From Sphingobium sp. D43FB (GTDB lineage Bacteria > Pseudomonadota > Alphaproteobacteria > Sphingomonadales > Sphingomonadaceae), in NCBI RefSeq assembly GCF_002312805.1, contig NZ_NMUA01000001.1, forward strand, positions 62,001 to 126,000: a stretch of DNA of 64,000 nt, given 5' to 3'. A program made the position numbers and the translations under genes. Positions 1-8,274 of the stretch are shown here, one piece after another; the stretch's first letter is position 1, and every line of letters begins with the position of its first letter. Below the pieces are notes generated by a model. That model ran no database searches. It was not told where the DNA came from and worked only from the letters and a program-made list of their open reading frames with translations.

Positions 1-687
1 ACCAAGGGGATTAATTTCCGCTTCAATGCGCAGATGGAGAAGATCGAGAAGAATGACGACGGCACGCTCTGCGTCCGCTTCAAGGATGGTGATCCGGTCG
101 CCGCCGATGTCGTGCTGTTCGCCACCGGGCGCAGGCCGCATACCGAAGGGCTGGGGCTGGACAGTGCGGGCGTCGATCTGGCCGATAATGGCGCGATCAA
201 GGTCGACGACTATAGCCGCTCCAGTTGTGACAGCATCTATGCGGTGGGCGATGTGACCGACCGGCTGCAACTGACCCCGGTTGCGATCCGTGAGGGCCAT
301 GCCTTTGCCGACACGGTGTTCGGCGACAATCCGCGCACGGTGGATTATGACTGCGTGCCCTCGGCCGTGTTCAGCCATCCACCCTTGGCGGGCGTTGGCC
401 TCACCGAAGCGCAGGCCAAGAACAAGCTCGGCACGGTGCGGGTCTACACGTCCGACTTCCGGCCGATGAAATATGTGCTTGCAGGCCGTGAGGAGCGGGC
501 GCTCTACAAGATGATCGTGGACGCCACGACGAACAAGGTGGTCGGGCTGCACATGATCGGTCCCGACGCGCCGGAAATATTGCAGGCGGCAGCCGTTGCA
601 GTGAAAGCCGGCCTCACCAAGCAGGATTTCGACGACACCGTCGCTCTGCACCCCAGCATGGCCGAAGAATTGGTGTTGCTGAAATAG
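1..687 (+). CDS. gor: Glutathione-disulfide reductase, C-terminal part (5' end outside window)
   Basis: This is the 3' part of a flavin-dependent pyridine-nucleotide disulfide oxidoreductase; the reading frame is open from base 1. The visible protein has an ATGRRP segment, the second FAD-binding motif (YAVGDV) and the dimerization domain ending in HPSMAEELVLLK, where the HP pair supplies the active-site histidine of the partner subunit. The FRPMKYVLAGREER stretch fits NADPH-dependent glutathione reductase better than dihydrolipoamide dehydrogenase. The redox-active CxxxxC lies upstream and cannot be checked. It is convergent with the E2 gene and so is not part of that complex's operon, although an E3 would be expected nearby; E3 is the main alternative. 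Confidence 0.85.
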   Translation, partial: TKGINFRFNAQMEKIEKNDDGTLCVRFKDGDPVAADVVLFATGRRPHTEGLGLDSAGVDLADNGAIKVDDYSRSSCDSIYAVGDVTDRLQLTPVAIREGHAFADTVFGDNPRTVDYDCVPSAVFSHPPLAGVGLTEAQAKNKLGTVRVYTSDFRPMKYVLAGREERALYKMIVDATTNKVVGLHMIGPDAPEILQAAAVAVKAGLTKQDFDDTVALHPSMAEELVLLK

Positions 688-703
688 ACATGAAAAGCCC
701 GTC

Positions 704-733
704 AATGCCTCTCCCCGCGAAGGGAGAGGCATT
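704..733. terminator. Stem-loop between convergent genes
   Basis: A perfect 12-bp inverted repeat (AATGCCTCTCCC and its complement, loop CGCGAA) sits between the stops of the glutathione reductase gene and the E2 gene. On the minus strand a short T run (TTTT) follows after about seven bases. It probably terminates both convergent transcripts. Confidence 0.6.
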
Positions 734-740
734 CGCGCGA

Positions 741-2204
741 CTACCCCACCAGCAGCGTCGGTTCTTCGATCAAGCCCTTGAGTGTGCGCATGAAGTCCGC
801 ACCCACTGCGCCGTCTATCGCGCGATGGTCGCAGGAGAGGGAGAGCTGGACGATGGTGGCGAAGGCCAGCGCATTGCCGATTTCGATCGGTTGGCGATTG
901 CCAGCGCCTACGGCCAGGATCGCGCCCTGCGGCGGATTGATGATCGCATCGAACTGGTCGATGCCGAACATGCCGAGGTTGCTGATCGAAAAGCTGCCGC
1001 CCTGGAACTCGTCGGGTTGCAGCTTACCGGTGCGGGCCTTTTCGGCCAGCGCCTTCACCGTGCGCGAGATGGCGGCGACGGAGAGGGTGTCGGCGCCTTT
1101 CACGATCGGGGTGATGAGGCCCTTGTCGGTCGCGACGGCGACGGCGATGTCGGCGCTGGCGAAGCGGTGGATCTCATCGCCATGGACCTGCACATTGACA
1201 TCGGGATGCCGGGCGAGCGCCAGGGCGCAGGCGCGCACGAGATAGTCGTTGATGCTGGGCGCTTCGCCGGTCGCTGCCTTGGCCTGTGCGCGCAGGCCCA
1301 GGATCGCGTCGATCCTGACGGCCGAGCGCAGGTAGAAATGCGGGATGGTCGATTTGCTGTGGCTAAGCGCCTTGGCAATCGCCTTGCGCATCGGCGACAT
1401 TTTGACGATTTCCGTGCTGCCTGCCGCCGGGCTGGCGAAGTCGATCGCTGCCGGGGCTGGGGCAGGGGGCGCAGCGGCGGGAGCTTCGACCGGCTTGACC
1501 TTGGCCAGCACGTCCGCTTTGCCGATCCGGCCCTTGGGGCCTGTGCCGGTCAGACCCGTTAGGTCGACGCCATGCTGCACCGCCAGGCGCTTGGCGAGGG
1601 GGCTGGCGAAAACCTCGCCCAAGGCGTTGCCGACGGGGGTCAGGTCCACCGCCGCGTCGCCGCCGACCGCGACCGGGGGCAGGCTTGCCTGCTGCACGTC
1701 CTGGAAGGTCAGGCGACCATTGGGACCGGAGCCGGTGAGCGCGGTGATGTCCACGCCATTCGCCTGCGCGAAAGCGCGGGCGGCGGGGCTGATATTCGCG
1801 TCGTCGGCGATCGCGACCTGCGGAGCGGGTGCGGACTTCGCCTCCGGTTCCGGCGTAGCGGGCGGTGGCGGGGCTGCGCCAGCCTTGGACGCGACCTTGG
1901 TGTCGGCGGGCTTGAACCCGGCGACGAAGGCATCGACCTCGTCGGCGCTGACCTTGTCGTCCGGCCCCGCCAGCACGGCGATCAGTTCGCCCACGGCATA
2001 GCTGTTGCCCTGCTGGGCGATCAGGCGCGGGAACATCCCGTCGGCCTCGGCCTCGATCTCATTGGTGATCTTGTCGGTTTCGATGAGGGCGAGCAGGTCG
2101 CCCTTCTTGAACGGCACGCCTTCGGCGACCATCCATTCGGCGACGACGCCTTCGGTCATTTCTATGCCCCATTTGGGCATCGCATATGCGCGCAGAGTGG
2201 CCAT
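741..2204 (-). CDS. Dihydrolipoamide acyltransferase (E2) of a 2-oxoacid/acetoin dehydrogenase-type complex
   Basis: E2 core subunit that moves an acyl group from E1 to CoA through a lipoyl arm. Residues 1-80 form a lipoyl domain with the lipoylation lysine in ETDK (K45). Two peripheral-subunit-binding domains follow (near residues 140-175 and 205-240, each with a TGxGPxGR motif), joined by Ala/Pro-rich linkers. The C-terminal catalytic domain ends with the HRAIDG motif (H460, D464). The length of 487 residues is normal. It starts 7 nt after E1beta and is the last gene of the leftward operon. The substrate class (pyruvate, acetoin or branched-chain) cannot be settled from sequence; similarity of the E1 partners favours the acetoin/pyruvate group. 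Two binding domains are less usual than one. Confidence 0.9.
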   Translation of the reverse strand: MATLRAYAMPKWGIEMTEGVVAEWMVAEGVPFKKGDLLALIETDKITNEIEAEADGMFPRLIAQQGNSYAVGELIAVLAGPDDKVSADEVDAFVAGFKPADTKVASKAGAAPPPPATPEPEAKSAPAPQVAIADDANISPAARAFAQANGVDITALTGSGPNGRLTFQDVQQASLPPVAVGGDAAVDLTPVGNALGEVFASPLAKRLAVQHGVDLTGLTGTGPKGRIGKADVLAKVKPVEAPAAAPPAPAPAAIDFASPAAGSTEIVKMSPMRKAIAKALSHSKSTIPHFYLRSAVRIDAILGLRAQAKAATGEAPSINDYLVRACALALARHPDVNVQVHGDEIHRFASADIAVAVATDKGLITPIVKGADTLSVAAISRTVKALAEKARTGKLQPDEFQGGSFSISNLGMFGIDQFDAIINPPQGAILAVGAGNRQPIEIGNALAFATIVQLSLSCDHRAIDGAVGADFMRTLKGLIEEPTLLVG

Positions 2205-2211
2205 GATATGC

Positions 2212-3228
2212 TTATCCCCGCCGATAGGATAGGAGCTGCACCGCCGCCGCCACGATCTTGTCGGGCGAGGGCAGATAGGCGGATTCGAGTTCCCGTGCGA
2301 AGGGGACGGGGCTGTGCGGCGGCGTCACCATCTCGATCGGGGCCTTGAGCGAGGCGAACGCCTTTTGCGCCACCAGCGCCGACAGGTCGGTCGCAAAGGA
2401 GCAGCGCGGCGGGGCTTCGTCGACGATCAGCAGGCGGCCGGTGCGCTCGACGCTGTCGAGGATCGCCTCGACATCCAGCGGGCTGGTGGTGCGCAGGTCG
2501 AGCAGGTCGCAACCAATGCCATCCTGGGCAAGCTGTGCTGCCGCCTTTTCGGCAAAGCCGACCATCATGCCGGTGGCGAGAATGGTGATGTCGTCGCCCT
2601 GCGTCACATGCCGGGCATGGCCGAAGGGGATGGTATAGTCGCCATCGGGCACTTCCCCCTTCACGCCATAAAGCGCCTTATGTTCAAGAAAGATCACCGG
2701 ATCATCGTCGCGGATCGCCTGGGTCAGCAGCCCCTTGGTATCGGCGGGGGTGGAGGGCATGACGACCTTCAGTCCCGGCATCGCCGTGACGAACTGGTGG
2801 ATCACCTGGCTATGCTGGGGCGCGGCGTTGAAGCCCGCGCCATAGGGCATGCGGATGACCAGCGGGCATTTCGACTTGCCGCCGAACATGTAGCGGAACT
2901 TGGCCGCCTGGTTCCAGATCTGGTCCATGCACACGCCGATAAAGTCGGCGAACATGATTTCGGCGATGGCGCGCTTGCCGGTCAGGGCCGCGCCGGATGC
3001 CGCGCCGATGATGGCGCTTTCCGAAATGGGGGTGTCGATCACGCGGTCAGAGCCATATTTGGCCCATAGCCCGCCCGACGTGCCCCATATGCCGCCGATC
3101 GCTTCGGGGCCGCCGGGTGCGCCATGGCCGCCGACAATATCCTCGCCCAGCATGATGACGCTGTCGTCCCGTTCCATTTCCGCATCGATCGTGTCGCGAA
3201 TGACGTCGCGGATCATCTTGATAGCCAT
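2212..3228 (-). CDS. 2-oxoacid/acetoin dehydrogenase E1 beta subunit
   Basis: Transketolase-like beta subunit of a thiamine-diphosphate E1 component, 338 residues, full length. It has the GEDIVGGHGAPGG segment, the DTPISE motif that helps bind the cofactor, a conserved FADFIGVCMDQIWNQ region and the C-terminal transketolase domain with DLRTTSPLD. It is similar in layout to AcoB and PdhB. It lies 18 nt after E1alpha and 7 nt before E2 on the same strand, so alpha, beta and E2 are almost certainly co-transcribed and assemble together. Confidence 0.9.
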   Translation of the reverse strand: MAIKMIRDVIRDTIDAEMERDDSVIMLGEDIVGGHGAPGGPEAIGGIWGTSGGLWAKYGSDRVIDTPISESAIIGAASGAALTGKRAIAEIMFADFIGVCMDQIWNQAAKFRYMFGGKSKCPLVIRMPYGAGFNAAPQHSQVIHQFVTAMPGLKVVMPSTPADTKGLLTQAIRDDDPVIFLEHKALYGVKGEVPDGDYTIPFGHARHVTQGDDITILATGMMVGFAEKAAAQLAQDGIGCDLLDLRTTSPLDVEAILDSVERTGRLLIVDEAPPRCSFATDLSALVAQKAFASLKAPIEMVTPPHSPVPFARELESAYLPSPDKIVAAAVQLLSYRRG

Positions 3229-3246
3229 GTGTCGATCCCTCTGGCG

Positions 3247-4209
3247 TCAGTAGCTGATATAGACGTCTTCCAGGACGTCGGCAGCGGTGGGGCGGGCGGC
3301 GGTCTGCGCTTCGGCAACCGCGCGGTCGATGAGGTCGGTGACTTCGGCATCGACCGCGTCGAGTTCGGCTCCGTCGAGCAGCTTGGCTTCGGTGACCCGC
3401 GTGCGGAAGGTCTTGAGGCAATCGCGTTCCTCACGGATGCGGTCGAGTTCGCCGGGGCCGCGATAACGCTGCGGATCGCCCTCGAAATGGCCGTAGAAGC
3501 GCTCGCAATCCAGCTCGATCGAGGCGGGGCCGTTGCCTGCCTTGCAGTAATCGATCAGCTCGCGCATCGCGTCATAGACGCTGAAGAAATCGATGCCATT
3601 GGCCTTGATCGCCTTCATGCCGAAGGCAGCGGAGCGCACGGTCATGCTTTCCGCACCGACGGCATAGGCTTCGCCGGTATGTTCGGAATAATGGTTATTC
3701 TCGAACACGAAGATGACCGGCAGTTTCAGCACCACCGCCATGTTCATGGCTTCGAAGGTCGTGCCCTGGTTGCAGGCACCATCGCCCGAAAAGGCGATGG
3801 AAACGGTGCCGTTGCTCTTGGCGGTGATGCCAGCGCCCACCGCGATCGGTGCGCCCGCGCCGACGATGCCGTTCGCACCGAGCATGCCGACGCCGATGTC
3901 GGCGATGTGCATCGATCCGCTCTTGCCCTTGCACAGGCCATCGCGCGAACCGTAGATTTCCTTCATCATCGCCATGACGTCGCAGCCCTTGGCGATGCAA
4001 TGGCCATGACCGCGATGGGTCGAGATGATATAGTCGGTCGGCCCCAGATGCTCGCACACGCCCACGGCGCAGGCTTCCTGGCCCGCATAGAGATGGGTGA
4101 AGCCGGCGATTTCGCCCAGCGCGATCTCATCGTGCAGGCGCTCTTCGAACAGGCGGATCGTCTTCATCTGACGATAGGCCCGGATCAATGCCTCGCGGCT
4201 CAATTGCAT
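3247..4209 (-). CDS. 2-oxoacid/acetoin dehydrogenase E1 alpha subunit
   Basis: Thiamine-diphosphate binding E1 alpha subunit, 320 residues, decarboxylating the substrate and passing the acyl unit to E2. The ThDP motif GDGACNQG...NN is intact (begins GDGA and ends in FENN), preceded by THRGHGH and GKSGSMH, which are typical of AcoA/PdhA-type short alpha subunits. The start codon lies 34 nt after the acyl-CoA dehydrogenase gene stop. Its placement behind fatty-acid-type genes suggests the complex acts on a product of the same pathway rather than on central pyruvate, but this is inference. Confidence 0.9.
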   Translation of the reverse strand: MQLSREALIRAYRQMKTIRLFEERLHDEIALGEIAGFTHLYAGQEACAVGVCEHLGPTDYIISTHRGHGHCIAKGCDVMAMMKEIYGSRDGLCKGKSGSMHIADIGVGMLGANGIVGAGAPIAVGAGITAKSNGTVSIAFSGDGACNQGTTFEAMNMAVVLKLPVIFVFENNHYSEHTGEAYAVGAESMTVRSAAFGMKAIKANGIDFFSVYDAMRELIDYCKAGNGPASIELDCERFYGHFEGDPQRYRGPGELDRIREERDCLKTFRTRVTEAKLLDGAELDAVDAEVTDLIDRAVAEAQTAARPTAADVLEDVYISY

Positions 4210-4243
4210 CTATCTTCTCCTGGTCGGACGACTCCGGTGGCGG

Positions 4244-5452
4244 TCACAGCCCCAGCACCGTTTTTGCTATGATATTGCGTTGAACCTCATTGGTCCCGCC
4301 AAAGATGGTCCAGGCGCGTGAATTGAGATAGCGCGGCGCAGCGAGCTGCGCAGGCTTGCCATGGAGGGCAGGCGGTGCCTGATTGCCGTAGAGCGGCCGC
4401 TGTTCCTCCAGCGCGATGCCGGCATAGCCGTACAACTGGACCGCGAGGCCATCGACCTGCTGGCGCAGGGTGGACGCGACCAGCTTGGACAGCGAGGTTT
4501 GCGGGCCGGGCGGCAAGCCCTTGGCCATTTCGGCCAGCACCCGCATCTCGGTCATTTCAAGCGCCTGCGCCTCCAGTTCGGCGCGGGCGAGGCGGGCCAT
4601 ATAATGCGGTTCGTCGGCCATGCAGCCGCCCTTGCCATCGGGTTCTGTGAGGGCGGCGGTGCGCAGCTTGGCGATGTCCGACAGCAATTTGGGCGCGTGA
4701 CAGGCGCCGCCGCGCTCATTTTCGAGCAGGAATTTGGCGATGGTCCAGCCTTGGCCTTCTTCGCCCACCAGATGGTCGAGCGGGGTCACGGCATCGTCGA
4801 GATAGACTTCGTTTACCTCATGGTCGCCCGCCAGCCCCATGATCGGGCGCACTTCGATGCCCGGCTGCGCCATGTCGATCAGCAGGAAGCTGATCGCGCG
4901 CTGCGGCTTGGCGGTGGGATCGGTCTTGGCGAGGCAGAAGATGTGCGAGGCGTGATGGGCGTGAGTGGTCCACAGCTTGCGGCCGTTGACGACATAGTGG
5001 CCATCCTTACGTTCCGCGCGCGTCTTGAGGCTGGCGAGGTCGGAGCCGGAGCCGGGCTCGGAAAAGCCCTGGCACCAGAAATCTGTGCCATCCAGGATGC
5101 GGGGCAGGAAATAGGCCTTCTGTTCCTCGGTGCCGAAATGGCAGATGACCGGGCCGAGCAGCTTGAGGCTCAGCACCGGCAGGCTGGGCGCGTCGGCCAG
5201 CGCGCATTCCTTTTCAAAGATGTATCGCTGGATCGGCGTCCAGCCGGTGCCGCCGCAGTCGGTCGGCCAATTATAGGCAAGCCAGCCCTTGGCGCGCAGG
5301 ATCGCCTGCCATTCGCCGCCAATGTCAGGCTCCACGAACACGCCCGGCGTCGCGCGCATGCCTTCGCGCAGATGCTGCGGCAGATTGTCATCGAGGAAGC
5401 GGCGGACTTCGGCGCGGAAGGCCTGATCCTGAGGGGAGAAATCTAGGTCCAT
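4244..5452 (-). CDS. Acyl-CoA dehydrogenase
   Basis: FAD-dependent acyl-CoA dehydrogenase family protein of 402 residues, introducing an alpha-beta double bond into an acyl-CoA thioester. The N-terminal helical domain, the FAD/substrate segment GFSEPGSGSDLASL and the C-terminal IFGGTNEVQRNIIA segment are visible. The position of the classical catalytic glutamate (the E of YEGT) is a glycine here, as in many long or branched-substrate family members. The gene sits 1 nt from the thiolase gene and 34 nt before E1alpha. The substrate is unknown; the cluster points to a side-chain or ring-derived acyl-CoA. Confidence 0.9.
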   Translation of the reverse strand: MDLDFSPQDQAFRAEVRRFLDDNLPQHLREGMRATPGVFVEPDIGGEWQAILRAKGWLAYNWPTDCGGTGWTPIQRYIFEKECALADAPSLPVLSLKLLGPVICHFGTEEQKAYFLPRILDGTDFWCQGFSEPGSGSDLASLKTRAERKDGHYVVNGRKLWTTHAHHASHIFCLAKTDPTAKPQRAISFLLIDMAQPGIEVRPIMGLAGDHEVNEVYLDDAVTPLDHLVGEEGQGWTIAKFLLENERGGACHAPKLLSDIAKLRTAALTEPDGKGGCMADEPHYMARLARAELEAQALEMTEMRVLAEMAKGLPPGPQTSLSKLVASTLRQQVDGLAVQLYGYAGIALEEQRPLYGNQAPPALHGKPAQLAAPRYLNSRAWTIFGGTNEVQRNIIAKTVLGL

Positions 5453-5453
5453 C

Positions 5454-6599
5454 TTATCGTTCCAAAATGGTCACGCCGGAAATGCCGGGCGCGCCGTAGA
5501 CATGGGAATAGGCCGTGCGCGGATCGCCGGGCACTTGCCGCCCGCCACCAAGCCCGCGCAGTTGCAGCGCATTTTCATAAACCTGGCGCAGGCCCGACGC
5601 GCCGATCGGCTCGCCACAGGCCAGGCACCCGCCATCGGTGTTGACCGGCAGGCGACCGTCGATGTTGGTCCAGCCATTGGCCAGCCATTCTTCCTGATCG
5701 CCATCGGCGCAAAAGCCGTTTTCGGCCATGTGCATGATTTCCGCGCCGGATTCGGTGTCCTGCAACTGGGCGAGGTCGATATCCTCCGGGCCGATCCCCG
5801 CCATCTCATAAGCGGCCTTGCTGGCGAGCAGCGTCGGTGCGCCGCCGCGTTCGATGTCCATCGACGGGGCGAAGACCTCGAACGATCCGGGCGGGCGGGT
5901 GCGGATGACCGCTGCCTTGATCCGCACCTGATCGCGGCCGAGTTCGCGCGCCTTCTTGGCGCTGGCCAGCACCAGCGCGACGCCGCCTTCGGCGGGCGAG
6001 CAGAACATATATTTGGTCAGCGGGTCGCTGATCATCGGGGCGTTGAGGATGGTGTCGAGATCGACCGGCGAACGCCGCCACGCATGGTCGGCATGGACCG
6101 CGTTGCGGAATGCCTTTTCCGCGACCCGGCCCAGCGACGTCGGGCTGATGCCGTGCAGCGCCATATAGCGTTGCAGCTTCATCGCGAAAAACTGCGTCGT
6201 GACCATGAAGCCCGCCTCGCCATACCAGTCGGGCAAGCTATATTCGGCGGGCATGGCGTTGAATGCGCCGCGCGGATGTTTGTCGAAGCCGATGGCGATG
6301 CCGACATCATGCGCGCCCGACGCGATCGCCTGCCAGGAACCGATCAGCGCCGATCCGCCAGTGGCGCAGCCATTTTTGACATTGATGAAGGGCAGCCCGG
6401 TCAGGCCCAGTTCGTTGACGATCGTGTCGGCATTGCCCGCCGAATCCGATCCGCCGAAACCGAACTCCATGTCGGGCCAGGCAAGGCCTGCGTCGGCCAT
6501 GGCGGCGCGTGCGGCATTGGCCCCTTGTTGCAGACCGCTCAGGCCTTCGCTGCGGCCAAACGGGTGGATGCCGATCCCGACGATATAGACGTCCTGCAT
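5454..6599 (-). CDS. Lipid-transfer (SCP2-type) thiolase/aldolase family protein
   Basis: Thiolase-superfamily protein of 381 residues with the N-terminal nucleophile cysteine in NGCATGGSA (C78) and a late GGCLACGEPIGASG motif. The C-terminal end YGAPGISGVTIL departs from biosynthetic thiolases and resembles the lipid-transfer thiolase-like group, some of which (Ltp2 in steroid catabolism) act as retro-aldolases with a DUF35 partner. A DUF35 gene lies 3 nt upstream, which is the usual pairing. Whether this is a thiolase or an aldolase is not decided by what is visible. Confidence 0.85.
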   Translation of the reverse strand: MQDVYIVGIGIHPFGRSEGLSGLQQGANAARAAMADAGLAWPDMEFGFGGSDSAGNADTIVNELGLTGLPFINVKNGCATGGSALIGSWQAIASGAHDVGIAIGFDKHPRGAFNAMPAEYSLPDWYGEAGFMVTTQFFAMKLQRYMALHGISPTSLGRVAEKAFRNAVHADHAWRRSPVDLDTILNAPMISDPLTKYMFCSPAEGGVALVLASAKKARELGRDQVRIKAAVIRTRPPGSFEVFAPSMDIERGGAPTLLASKAAYEMAGIGPEDIDLAQLQDTESGAEIMHMAENGFCADGDQEEWLANGWTNIDGRLPVNTDGGCLACGEPIGASGLRQVYENALQLRGLGGGRQVPGDPRTAYSHVYGAPGISGVTILER

Positions 6600-6602
6600 G
6601 GC

Positions 6603-7007
6603 TCAGGCCTCCGTGGCGGGGGTAAAGGCGTAGAGGCGGATCGCGTCGCCATTGGCGGCGGTGGCGAAGTCGGTCGTGACCAGCTTCATCGCCATGCCGA
6701 TCGTCAGGCTATCGAAGTCCGCGCCGACGATCTGCGTTTCCACGATCGTCGCACCAGGCAGTTCGACATAGCCGATGGCGAAGGGGGTGAAATCCTCTGG
6801 CCCGATATAGGGTGGCGATTTGGGACGGAAGCGCTGGACCGTCCAGGACCAGAGCGTGCCCCGGCGTGGCAGGTCGATCGGCTCCCACCGCGCGGCATCG
6901 TCCGGGCAGGGAAAGACGATCCGCCCCGTATCCCGGTTGCGGCCGCCGATCAGGGTCGGTTCGGGTGTTTCCCGAAACAGTCCCTGCGCTATCGCTGATG
7001 CGCCCAA
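6603..7007 (-). CDS. DUF35 OB-fold protein, partner of the thiolase
   Basis: Small 134-residue protein of the DUF35 (acyl-CoA-associated OB-fold) family. The OB-fold part is clear (GTLWSWTVQRF, PFAIGYVELPGATIVETQIV). The N-terminal rubredoxin-like zinc knuckle that normally has two Cys pairs is degenerate: only one cysteine (FPCPD) remains. DUF35 proteins form complexes with lipid-transfer thiolases and aldolases, and the 3-nt gap to the thiolase gene supports that role. It is the first gene of the leftward operon, since a strong terminator lies just upstream. Confidence 0.8.
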   Translation of the reverse strand: MGASAIAQGLFRETPEPTLIGGRNRDTGRIVFPCPDDAARWEPIDLPRRGTLWSWTVQRFRPKSPPYIGPEDFTPFAIGYVELPGATIVETQIVGADFDSLTIGMAMKLVTTDFATAANGDAIRLYAFTPATEA

Positions 7008-7112
7008 CGTCTAAGCCCTCTCATTCTTGTGTGGAGCCACTATGGGAAGCGGAACGGGCGAAGGCTTCTGTAAGAAAGCATAGGTTGGCAGCGTCGTTGG
7101 CCGCGCGGGCAC

Positions 7113-7144
7113 AAAAAAAGGGCCAGCCGGTCGCCCGGCTGGCC
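7113..7144 (-). terminator. Rho-independent terminator of the LuxR-type gene
   Basis: A perfect 10-bp stem GGCCAGCCGG / CCGGCTGGCC with a 4-nt loop is followed, on the minus strand, by C and seven T. It lies 25 nt past the stop codon of the LuxR-type gene, so that gene is transcribed separately from the DUF35-to-E2 operon downstream. Confidence 0.9.
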
Positions 7145-7169
7145 GTATATTTTCTCAGGGGGAGAAACT

Positions 7170-8063
7170 TTATTTCGCGGCGGCCGACGCCTGCGTTTCA
7201 TGCGGCAGATGCGGCACCATGACGGCGGCGACATTGCCGAGATAGCCAAGCTGCGTCGCCTTGAACACGGTCTGGCTGCGGTTGACCGCCTCCAGCTTGA
7301 TCGCGGCATTATGGATGTGGAAGCGCACGGTGGCGCAGCTGCGGCTGAGGATCATCGCGATTTCCGCGTCGGTCTTGCCCACCGCCGCCCAGCGCAGACA
7401 TTCCACTTCGCGCTTGGAGAGGCGGCAATTTTTGGGAATCCATGGGCGCTGGCTGCTGACGCGGGTATAGCCGTTGACGAAGCGCCGGGCATGATATTCG
7501 AGCTGGTCGCTATAGAGATCGAACTCGCGCGACAGGTCGTCGCGCTTGTCGTTGATCGGCGAAAAGCTGATCGCGGCGATCTGACCAAAGGACATATGCA
7601 CCGGCACGACGATCACCGCCTTGGCATTCACTTCGCCCTCGAAGAGGCTGAGGTCGATCTGGTCGAGCAGCGGATTGGGCGCGCGGGTATGGATGCCATG
7701 GGCATTGGCCCAGAAGGGTTCATTTTCGTAGCGGCAGGCGAAGGGCAGGGGAGAACTGAGCGCGAGTAGCGGCTTTTGCCACCATTGTTCCTTGGTCGAG
7801 GGCCAGCCGAACACGGCGCTGGCCAGCACTTCGCCTTCCGCATCGGTCATCGGCGATCGCGACGCGATATTGGCGCAGGCCGCGACGCGGAAATTGCCCA
7901 GGTCGCGGGCAATATCGCGCAACGCCTCCGCCGCCGGCCTGATGTCGGCGGGCGCGAAAATAGCGGTTGGAACCTGCCTGCCCGAACGGAAATCGGTCGC
8001 CACTTTTGCGGCTTGTCCGGTATCCTTGCGGGGGGCGACGAGCGTGTCACCTGATCTCTCCAT
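7170..8063 (-). CDS. LuxR-family transcriptional regulator
   Basis: Regulator with a C-terminal LuxR/GerE helix-turn-helix (LSKREVECLRWAAVGKTDAEIA..., then TVRFHIHNAAIKL), about residues 205-265 of the chosen product, and an N-terminal part of about 180 residues resembling autoinducer-binding-type domains, with WxK and W-rich segments. The frame continues upstream to 8150, but the ATG at 8063 (MERSGDTL) is preferred because upstream residues look non-coding; no strong ribosome site marks either. It lies between the leftward operon and the rightward acyl-CoA dehydrogenase genes and may control them. No luxI-type synthase is in the window, so it may be an orphan sensing a pathway metabolite. 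Confidence 0.8.
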   Translation of the reverse strand: MERSGDTLVAPRKDTGQAAKVATDFRSGRQVPTAIFAPADIRPAAEALRDIARDLGNFRVAACANIASRSPMTDAEGEVLASAVFGWPSTKEQWWQKPLLALSSPLPFACRYENEPFWANAHGIHTRAPNPLLDQIDLSLFEGEVNAKAVIVVPVHMSFGQIAAISFSPINDKRDDLSREFDLYSDQLEYHARRFVNGYTRVSSQRPWIPKNCRLSKREVECLRWAAVGKTDAEIAMILSRSCATVRFHIHNAAIKLEAVNRSQTVFKATQLGYLGNVAAVMVPHLPHETQASAAAK

Positions 8064-8274
8064 GCGCTGGATGCTATTATGGGCAGGGGGTGCGGGCAAG
8101 CGACAAAAACCTATGACTAGCGTTAGGTTTTCGGGGCGCAGCGTGCCCATGGTGAAACTAGCGGAATATCCAGTCCACGCCCTACCCGCTGCCCGTGCAT
8201 AAATGCGTCATGAAACAGCAACAGCCGGACGGCGCAGCGCGCGGTCCAGCCATGACAATCCGGGGGATGGTGGC

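Noticed and set aside
1..687. Dihydrolipoamide dehydrogenase (E3) for the adjacent E1-E2 complex
   Set aside because: The C-terminal motifs match glutathione reductase and the gene is convergent with the complex operon; the redox motif is outside the window, so this cannot be fully excluded.
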